NCBI GenBank assembly: GCA_910587655.1
Contig: CAJUND010000004.1
Coordinates: 1 to 47,836, forward strand
Length of the DNA: 47,836 nucleotides
From: an uncultured Agathobacter sp.
GTDB taxonomy: Bacteria; Bacillota; Clostridia; Lachnospirales; Lachnospiraceae
Direction of reading: 5' to 3'
Below, piece after piece: positions 27,189-33,666 of this stretch. Under the pieces are notes generated by a model. That model did not search any database. It was given only the letters and a program-made list of their open reading frames with translations, and was not told where the DNA came from. Numbering within the stretch: position 1 is the first letter of the stretch; each line of letters opens with the position of its first letter. Both the position numbers and the translations under genes were made by a program.

Positions 27189-28310
27189 TTAAGTATACCT
27201 TGACATTTTATGTAATACCCTTCTCACAGCTAAATATGTCATAATAAAACAGCCTCCTAACATTATAAGTGCACCTACCCAGTACCCGGTAACAACCAGC
27301 CGGAATTTGTCAAACCGAAAAAAGAAATTGATAACCAGGCTGACAGGGACTGCCACTTTGCATGCCTGCAAAAATGTTTTTCCCGCCATCTGCATGATTT
27401 CCTTTCCTGCCTCCTTTATTTCCTCAACAGTTTTTTGTATTTCCTCTTTTTCACCAGTTACAATATTTGTCCGTACAATAATCTGAATGATAAAAAAAAT
27501 TGCCAGTACCAGCAGACCCAAAATCCCCCAAATGGCGGTCTTGGCAACCTGCCAAAGTCGCTCAATGTCATAACTGCCACCCTCCACATCAACAACAGTC
27601 ACATCATTAAGCAGCATCTGCACAATACTTTTTCCAACCAGTCCATTGCAATCCACAAGAACATCTGTATAACTGTTCAGTAAACCCTCATCCCCCATCT
27701 TTGCTGCTATCTTTCCTGCCAGTTTTTCATTGACAATTAGATCCGCATGGTTAGAGGGTGAATAAACGTATCCTCCCAGTAGTCCGGTCTGATCCGCATC
27801 ATATAAAATTTCATTAACACGAATTTTAAACTTTTTACCATATGACTTCTGACCTTCATATACCAGTGTCATATCATTGCACTGGTATTCTTCATTATCA
27901 AACGAAACTACAATGGCAATCTCATCATTTTTAACATCCAGTCCTGTGATATTGTTTAGTTCCATCATCTTTTCCAGCAAAATGTCATTGAATATAGTTA
28001 GTCTTGTATAATATCTGTTTTTCCAGTCCGGTTTGCATTTTATCTCCGTACATAACCGCTGGCAGTAAACAGCCTGCACGCCATCCCGGTTTTGCAGCTC
28101 TCTGACATTTTCCGCAGCAATGTATTTACCATTTACGGTATCAGAATATGCTTCATATTTTGCAATATGCCCCTTGGTTAGTACCATGGAGAACTGTTCC
28201 ATACCTATTATGTTTAAGAGCAATATTAAAAAAATAGTACATATTTTTAGCATAGAAAAAAAATTTAGTGTATAGATATCCAAAGTGTTTTTTTGAGATT
28301 CTGGTTTCAT
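27189..28310 (-). CDS. Diverged half-permease (C-terminal FtsX module paralog)
   Basis: 373 residues from the ATG at 28310, which has GGGGAG 7 nt upstream (an earlier TTG has no site). The protein aligns over its whole length with about residues 440-810 of the full permease at 22252-24684: TM, extracellular domain, then three TM segments. Shared islands include VNEILYD/VKEILYD, LLGGY/LLGGF, DVLVDC/DILVDC and VTGYWVGALIMLGGC/VTGYFAGAIIVLGGC. The cytoplasmic motif REKEIGMMRSIGA has become GEKEEIQKTVEEIKEAG, so coupling to an ATPase is probably lost. It could act as an immunity or decoy subunit, or be a decaying duplicate. Confidence 0.85.
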   Translation of the reverse strand: MKPESQKNTLDIYTLNFFSMLKICTIFLILLLNIIGMEQFSMVLTKGHIAKYEAYSDTVNGKYIAAENVRELQNRDGVQAVYCQRLCTEIKCKPDWKNRYYTRLTIFNDILLEKMMELNNITGLDVKNDEIAIVVSFDNEEYQCNDMTLVYEGQKSYGKKFKIRVNEILYDADQTGLLGGYVYSPSNHADLIVNEKLAGKIAAKMGDEGLLNSYTDVLVDCNGLVGKSIVQMLLNDVTVVDVEGGSYDIERLWQVAKTAIWGILGLLVLAIFFIIQIIVRTNIVTGEKEEIQKTVEEIKEAGKEIMQMAGKTFLQACKVAVPVSLVINFFFRFDKFRLVVTGYWVGALIMLGGCFIMTYLAVRRVLHKMSRYT

Positions 28311-28379
28311 GCGATTTCTCCCCACATATAACAAAAAATTTAAAAAATAAGCCTGTCACAGAATAAAAGAATTATCTAT

Positions 28380-28622
28380 TTACCAAAGAGAAGTATCTTT
28401 TGCCGTTTTTTTCTGAAAACAATAAACCCCAAATATCTTTTTAATTTCTGCCATTTGTTCTTGGGTTTCACTACCATCTGCTTTATATCCCTGGCTTGCA
28501 ATTCTTCGCCAGTCAGACAAATATTTCCCAAAATATTCTGTGCAATCATCCAAACACCCCTGCAGTTCCACATCAAACTGACCTTTCGGTTCAATTCGAT
28601 CTCTAATCTTTTTAATCTCCAT
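28380..28622 (-). CDS. 80-residue Cys-containing small protein (possible precursor or accessory)
   Basis: The ATG at 28622 lies 7 nt after AGGAGG and starts MEIKKIRDRIEPKGQFDVEL. Cysteines are at residues 23, 27 and 68, the first two in GCLDDC. The N-terminal 20 residues are charged like a leader; a GSE segment near residue 50 separates two helical parts; the end is TSLW. It directly follows the second radical SAM gene (19 bp) and precedes the half-permease. A maturation substrate is one reading; a small partner or RRE-like protein is another. I do not recognise the family. Confidence 0.75.
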   Translation of the reverse strand: MEIKKIRDRIEPKGQFDVELQGCLDDCTEYFGKYLSDWRRIASQGYKADGSETQEQMAEIKKIFGVYCFQKKTAKDTSLW

Positions 28623-28641
28623 TCTACTACCTCCTTTATAT

Positions 28642-29652
28642 TCAGTCACACACCGTGACAGGCTTATCTTTTTGCATCATATAAATCAAATTTTCCAATG
28701 CACAGATTGTCGGCGATGGGGTAAGACAGTTTCCTGTTACCATCTGGTTCATCAGCTTACATCTGGTGGAAACACAATAATCCTCATAAGTACATCCTCT
28801 GCAAGCAGGATTTTTTCTTTGATTAATTTCCATCAAACTTTCTATTTTTTCATTCCGAATTCCGTTTTTAATATTCCCAATGCAAAACTGGGGATTTCCA
28901 ACAGCAAATGTACATGGATAAACACATCCGTCCACATCAATACAGCTTTCTGCAGTTCCTCCTTTACATATTCCTTTTTTTCTCATTGGATTATTTTCAA
29001 AAAAGGTATACTCACATGAAGTATCCTGCATTTTCTCCTCTATTTTATATAGCTGTTCTTTTAGCTTCCCTATATTTTCTTCTGTCCACGAAAGGTCACA
29101 AAAATCCGGAGCAGCAACGATATTACCACATCCTAAATTTTTTAGTATTTCAACACCCTCATATAAATACGGTATTGTACTGGAACAAACCGTCATCCGT
29201 ATCCTTGGCTCAATTCCTGATACAAGTACTTTCTTTAACTGCAAGATTACATCCTTATAGCTCCCATTTCCATTTATATCAATCCTATTTAAATCATGTG
29301 CAAACTCTGTACCATCAACACTTACCGACAATTCAAACTGATTTTGTACAATAAAATCCAATATTTCCTGATTTAACAACAGTCCGCTTGTAGTCATGGA
29401 ATAAAAGACCTTCTGCTCAATCCGACTCAGAGATCCACAGATTTTTTTCATGGTTTCAAACCTCAGTAGCGGCTCACCGCCATGAAAATTCACATTAATA
29501 ACCCGTTCATTCCTGCTGTTCTTCTGAATAAATCCAATTAAATCATCTATGTAATTTTCCGGAAAATCTGCATGGGATGTCTTTTCTCCTTCATAACAAT
29601 ACTTACACCTGAGATTGCATTTTCTTGTCAACCATATATTATAAAATTTCAT
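28642..29652 (-). CDS. Radical SAM/SPASM peptide-modifying enzyme
   Basis: 336 residues. The radical SAM cluster motif is CNLRCKYC at residues 13-20, followed by the FHGGEPLLR SAM-binding segment near residue 57. The C-terminal SPASM region has CKGGTAESCIDVDGCVYPC, then FCIGN and CRGCTYEDYCVSTRC, enough Cys for two auxiliary [4Fe-4S] clusters. The architecture matches anSME and the maturases that form thioether or carbon-carbon links in ribosomal peptides. Its start overlaps the stop of the preceding radical SAM gene (ATGA), so they are coupled. The substrate is presumably encoded in the cluster. Confidence 0.9.
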   Translation of the reverse strand: MKFYNIWLTRKCNLRCKYCYEGEKTSHADFPENYIDDLIGFIQKNSRNERVINVNFHGGEPLLRFETMKKICGSLSRIEQKVFYSMTTSGLLLNQEILDFIVQNQFELSVSVDGTEFAHDLNRIDINGNGSYKDVILQLKKVLVSGIEPRIRMTVCSSTIPYLYEGVEILKNLGCGNIVAAPDFCDLSWTEENIGKLKEQLYKIEEKMQDTSCEYTFFENNPMRKKGICKGGTAESCIDVDGCVYPCTFAVGNPQFCIGNIKNGIRNEKIESLMEINQRKNPACRGCTYEDYCVSTRCKLMNQMVTGNCLTPSPTICALENLIYMMQKDKPVTVCD

Positions 29653-30925
29653 ACACCTTCATACTCTTTCCAGTACAAGTCAAAATAACACTGGTTTTCT
29701 TTACACAATTTCTGATTCCTGCCACTTTCCACAAACCTCCTGACTTCATTTACACAGCTAAAACACAAAAGATTCTTATTACAGTCCCTGCATAGTTCTA
29801 CCTGATCTGGAAAAAAGCTTCTGAAATTTTTGTATCCCTTTGTATTTTTATACTTACGATTCTCAAGATAGTCTTTGAAATCTTCGATTTCACACAAATT
29901 TCCCATAGAAAACATATCATCCATTAATACTCCACAAGGAAAAATATTCCCCACACTGTCAATCTGGAACTCCCTTTTTGCCCCCTGACAAGCAAAAATC
30001 TGCGGCTTCGTCCGATATATTTTATTTTTTCAAAATACTCTTCCATTTTTGTATAATCAAAACATGCTTCTTTTCGCTCTGCTTCCTCATAAATTTCTCT
30101 TGCACGCCCACTGTTATCAAGACATCGGAATACAGGTCGAATTTCTAGCTTATCACATAACAGATGAAAATCTTTCTTTAAATGCTTATTTTGTGATGTA
30201 ACCACCATTGAGGCTGTTATTTTTTTAACTCCTGCATCCTTTAAATTTTCAATCCCTGTCAGACATTTCTGAAAAGTCCCTTTTCCTCTCAAATAACTAC
30301 AGATTTCCTCATCAATTCCATCTATGCTGACATCCACAGAGTAAAAATTCTTTTCAATAAAAGCTGCAGTTTTCTTATCAATTAATGTTGCATTTGTCAT
30401 AAGCATAAGTGAACCGTCATAAAACTTTCTGACACATTGAATAATTTCAAAAAAATCAGTTCTTACAAGAGGTTCTCCTCCGGAAATTATAATAGAAAAC
30501 GGTTGAATCAGCGCTATTTTATATAGGTTATTAATTATATCTTCCGTAGATAAATCAAACTCTTTTCCATTAGCCCCCGCACTTACACAACAATGTCTAC
30601 ACCTTAAATTACAGTCATTTGTAATATCATATGAAATACTCATTACAGAACAGTCCAATTTATCAGTATCTTCATGCTTCCACATTCCCAGCTTATCCAG
30701 TTCTTCTGCCAGCCTTCTCATATAATTCCTTGAATCATCATCTTCAATGGACTTAAACAACTCCTGAAAACAAATCTTTTCACGAACTGCTGTTTCAATA
30801 ATGTCTCTGCATTCATTACTTACAAAAAGCCCTTCCGCATTATTTGTATTGCACATAAGGGATTTTTTCTCACCTATTAAAAATTTCACACCTTTGTTTA
30901 ACTGAATCTGTAAACCTTCATTCAT
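29649..30925 (-). pseudogene. RRE-like/radical SAM/SPASM maturase with a poly-A frameshift
   Basis: The frame starting at 30925 (AAAGGAG site) gives an N-terminal region of about 90 residues resembling a PqqD-like peptide-recognition element (GLFVSNECRDIIE ... LDKLGMWK), then the radical SAM motif CNLRCRHC and ISGGEPLVR. After about residue 298 it drifts into nonsense and stops at 29924. The adjacent frame continues correctly as TKPQIFACQGAKREFQIDSV, NIFPCG and a SPASM end with CRDCNKNLLCFSC, stopping at 29649. The switch lies at an A-run (T6 on plus, 30025-30030); one extra A restores an enzyme of about 425 residues. Mutation, sequencing error or transcriptional slippage could each explain it. 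Confidence 0.85.
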
Positions 30926-30946
30926 TATTTTCTCCTTTCGTATCCT

Positions 30947-31018
30947 TCAAAAATAACTATAATTACCGTCATATGTTATATAGAAAAATGTGCCAGATAA
31001 AAGCACATCTTTCTTCAT
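30947..31018 (-). CDS. Possible 23-residue peptide ORF upstream of the radical SAM genes
   Basis: An ATG at 31018, with AGAGG four to five nt before it, opens MKKDVLLSGTFFYITYDGNY, then SYF and a stop at 30947. It lies where RiPP precursors often lie, directly before the first maturase, and is rich in aromatic residues. Against it: there is no Cys, the site spacing is short, and the stretch also holds a weak hairpin (30989-31007) and the shared 16-bp motif. Treat it as a candidate only. Confidence 0.2.
   Translation of the reverse strand: MKKDVLLSGTFFYITYDGNYSYF
30957..30972. promoter_or_regulatory. Putative BlaI-type operator before the radical SAM operon
   Basis: The plus-strand 16-mer here matches 33576-33591, downstream of the blaI promoter, at 15 of 16 positions (CTATAATTAYCGTCAT). 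It ends 32 nt before the radical SAM gene start. A similar near-palindromic core occurs between the blaI -35 and -10 boxes. It suggests that the repressor also controls this cassette. Confidence 0.5.
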
Positions 31019-31047
31019 TTTCCTCTGAATCAAACCTTAATCTGTCC

Positions 31048-32451
31048 TTATTCTTTCTTTGTATAAACTATGTATCCACCCAGTACCCGCACATCATCCG
31101 CTCCGGTATTTTCCAGATAAAGCTGATAATCACCAGCCTCTTTCGCATGGAAAATGTGTATCATACCCGCCTCCATATCTGCATAACAGATACTTCCATC
31201 CGGCTGGCGCAGTGCTGCCCTGATACTCTTTCCATTTGTAATTCCCCCGGCATAAAAACGGATAAAATTTCCTTCTTCCAGATGTATGACTGGCATTCCG
31301 GTTTTTTCATGGCCCTTTATCTTCCAGTCCATTTCATATATCGGGGTACCCGTACTGAGCAAATCTTCCTGCAGGATGCCTATTTTCACATTTTTCGTAT
31401 CTGCATTTAACACCAGGTGCTCCGCTGCCTCCTTCTGCCCGCAGTCCCGCTGAACCTCCACTGCATGTGCTGCACTCATTTTACGGACAGCCTCTGCCCC
31501 CTCCATCGAAAATGCATAAACGGCATTTGTTCCCGCAATAAGAAACAGACCAAGTAATACTGCCAGCAGTTTAGAGCACTTTTTTTGTCTGCTGTTTTTT
31601 ATCACTTTTTTCATCCGATCCAAAAGCTGCGATTCCTGTTCCACAAGTGATGATGCCAGTGCCGGGGAAGCCACTGATTTTTCAGCAAAATCAAGAATCG
31701 TCCCGTAATAGATTTTCATATGCCCGTACTTCCTGCAGACACTGTAATCACAGACATATTCCATCCATCTGTCCAGTTCCTTTTTCAGCCAGAATACAGC
31801 CGGATTTAAAAAATACAGCCTGCATAATATTTCCGCCAGATTTTTATAAAATAAATCATGGCTTTTTACATGCATCAGTTCATGCCGGAAAATTACAAGC
31901 AGTTCCTCTTCTGATAATTCCCACGCAGGAAGTAAAATAACAGGGTGAAATACCCGTACGGTTATTGCACCGTTTTCCGTGTAACTGCAACGCACACTTA
32001 TGTGTTTTTTCTTGAACTTGTATTCTTTTTTTACCTGCTCAAAAACACGCAGGATTTCCCTGTTGCATGGAAACGAATTTTTGGCACAGCGGTCTGATAA
32101 AACCAGTCTGTATATATAATAAAGCATTCCTGCTGCCGCACCCATGACCCAGATGACCGCAAAAATATATCCGAGAATTTCCATCCATTTTTCCGGAACA
32201 TAACCGCCTTTGTATACAAACAGATTCGGCTCGTCCTGTTCCCACCATCTGTGTATTTCATATCCAAAATACAAAAGCCATGCCAGCGTTATTCCTTTTA
32301 ACAGGGAACCGGTCACTGTAAAATATCCCAGCCGCTCAAATACTTTTCCCGCCAGAACCAAAAATAGCGCCAGAATAGAAAATACAAGAGCCGTTATCCA
32401 GAACAGATAAAAAAAATTGGTTATCCAGTTCGTATAGTACACCCAGTCCAT
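31048..32451 (-). CDS. M56-family (BlaR1-like) sensor metallopeptidase
   Basis: 467 residues. Hydrophobic segments near residues 10-35, 40-65 and 95-115 precede a cytoplasmic gluzincin domain with the zinc motif FRHELMHVKSHD. A fourth TM (about residues 300-320, LLAVLLGLFLIAGTNAVYAF) leads to an extracellular domain of about 145 residues that ends in a beta-rich LYLENTGADDVRVLGGYIVY. Unlike BlaR1, this outer domain shows no penicillin-binding SxxK or KTG motifs, so the signal is probably not a beta-lactam. Family members cleave a BlaI-type repressor when triggered; the repressor is encoded two genes upstream. ATG 32451 follows AAAGGAGAGG. Confidence 0.9.
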   Translation of the reverse strand: MDWVYYTNWITNFFYLFWITALVFSILALFLVLAGKVFERLGYFTVTGSLLKGITLAWLLYFGYEIHRWWEQDEPNLFVYKGGYVPEKWMEILGYIFAVIWVMGAAAGMLYYIYRLVLSDRCAKNSFPCNREILRVFEQVKKEYKFKKKHISVRCSYTENGAITVRVFHPVILLPAWELSEEELLVIFRHELMHVKSHDLFYKNLAEILCRLYFLNPAVFWLKKELDRWMEYVCDYSVCRKYGHMKIYYGTILDFAEKSVASPALASSLVEQESQLLDRMKKVIKNSRQKKCSKLLAVLLGLFLIAGTNAVYAFSMEGAEAVRKMSAAHAVEVQRDCGQKEAAEHLVLNADTKNVKIGILQEDLLSTGTPIYEMDWKIKGHEKTGMPVIHLEEGNFIRFYAGGITNGKSIRAALRQPDGSICYADMEAGMIHIFHAKEAGDYQLYLENTGADDVRVLGGYIVYTKKE

Positions 32452-32464
32452 GATACCCTCTCCT

Positions 32465-33148
32465 TTATCCTGCCTGTCCCAGATTTTCGTCCAGCTTTCC
32501 GTTTTTCATGGTAAGTATCCGGTCTGCCCTTGCAGCAATCTCTTTATTATGTGTAATCATAATCAGGGTCTGCCCATACTTTTTCAGACTGCTTATCAGC
32601 AAATCCAGCACCGCCTCTCCCGTTTCGCTGTCCAGATTTCCTGTCGGCTCGTCCGCCAGCACAATCCGCGGCCGGTTTGCAAGCGCTCTTGCTATTGCCA
32701 CCCTCTGCTGCTCTCCGCCGGAAAGCTTCGACGGCAGGCTGTCTTTTTTGTCATAAATTTCCAGTGACTTAAGAATCTCGGTTATATAAGCGCTGTCCAC
32801 CTCTTTTTTGTCAAACTGGATGGGAAGCACTACATTTTCCCAGACGGATAATACCGGAATCAGGTTAAACGACTGGAAAACAAAGCCGAGCAGACTGCGC
32901 CTGTACTGCGACATTACTTTGTCGCTCTGTGATTTACATACCTTTCCGTCTAAAATAATCCTTCCGGAATTTGCCTCATCCAGGCATCCAATCAGATTTA
33001 AAAGCGTGCTTTTCCCGGAACCGCTCTGTCCGAGAATCGCTACAAATTCCCCCTCTTCCACCTGCAGGTTCACATCTTTCAGGACTTTATTTTCCACATC
33101 CCCGTCCTGATAGGATTTCCATACATTTTCCACTTCCACCATATACAT
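32465..33148 (-). CDS. ABC transporter ATP-binding protein (MacB/LolD type)
   Basis: 227 residues, one nucleotide-binding domain. Walker A is GQSGSGKST, the Q-loop FQSFNLIP, the signature LSGGEQQRVAIARAL, Walker B IVLADEPTGNLDS and the H-loop IMITHN; all are intact. This type always works with an FtsX-like permease. None is adjacent, and the fitting partner is the full-length permease at 22252-24684, on the same strand but separated by the radical SAM cassette. It lies between blaI and the M56 sensor with short gaps, so all three form one operon. Confidence 0.95.
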   Translation of the reverse strand: MYMVEVENVWKSYQDGDVENKVLKDVNLQVEEGEFVAILGQSGSGKSTLLNLIGCLDEANSGRIILDGKVCKSQSDKVMSQYRRSLLGFVFQSFNLIPVLSVWENVVLPIQFDKKEVDSAYITEILKSLEIYDKKDSLPSKLSGGEQQRVAIARALANRPRIVLADEPTGNLDSETGEAVLDLLISSLKKYGQTLIMITHNKEIAARADRILTMKNGKLDENLGQAG

Positions 33149-33172
33149 GCTGCCTTCCTCCTTTTTATACGG

Positions 33173-33559
33173 TTACTCCTCAAGCTCATCCAGCATTTTT
33201 CTCATTTTAGAAATCTCATCCTTGGTAATATCCCTGGTCTCCAGTAATGCAGCCATTACCTCCCCGGCACTTCCGCCAAACCAGAAATTAGTGTTATCCT
33301 TTATAAACTGTTTTTTATATTCCTCCTCGCTTTTTACGGCATGGATGAATGCAGTTCTTCCAATATGGTAGCTGGTTACAAAACCTTTCTCTTCCATATT
33401 TTTTAAGAAAGTGGCAATGGTTGTTCTTGCATAATCCTTCCCGAACTGCTCTTTTATTCGTTTCAGCAAATCCTGGAATGCAATATCCTCCTTTGCATCC
33501 CAGATAGCTTTCATCACATATTTTTCGCTTGCTGTCAGTCCTCTTTCTTTAATATTCAT
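33173..33559 (-). CDS. BlaI/MecI/CopY-family repressor
   Basis: 128 residues. The N-terminal winged helix (LTASEKYVMKAIW ... YARTTIATFLKNMEEKGFVTSYHIGRTAFIHA) is the family DNA-binding domain; the helical C-terminal half is the dimer interface that a BlaR1-type peptidase can cut. It is the first gene of the operon with the ABC ATPase and the M56 sensor. Near-palindromic sites in its own promoter suggest autoregulation. Confidence 0.93.
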   Translation of the reverse strand: MNIKERGLTASEKYVMKAIWDAKEDIAFQDLLKRIKEQFGKDYARTTIATFLKNMEEKGFVTSYHIGRTAFIHAVKSEEEYKKQFIKDNTNFWFGGSAGEVMAALLETRDITKDEISKMRKMLDELEE

Positions 33560-33575
33560 AATCTACCCCACATTT

Positions 33576-33624
33576 CTATAATTATCGTCATTCAAATTCT
33601 ACTATAACTATAGACATTTTTCAA
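33576..33624 (-). promoter_or_regulatory. blaI promoter with two operator-like sites
   Basis: On the minus strand TTGAAA (33619-33624) and TAGAAT (33596-33601) are 17 bp apart. The spacer contains CTATAGTTATAG (33602-33613), close to a palindrome. A second related site, CGATAATTATAG (33576-33587), lies just past the start point. Binding at either would block transcription. The second recurs at 30957. Confidence 0.65.
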
Positions 33625-33666
33625 TCCAAAATTCACATGCATACTATCCGTTACAGCGTTTTCCCA

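Noticed and set aside
29649..29954. Separate small SPASM-like gene starting at 29954
   Set aside because: The open frame extends upstream of that ATG with sequence that completes the preceding radical SAM protein (CQGAKREFQIDSVG), so it is the end of a frameshifted gene, not an independent one.
30989..31007. Hairpin after the M56 gene as a true terminator
   Set aside because: The stem is only five base pairs with a loop of nine; it may weaken readthrough but does not meet the standard for a terminator call.
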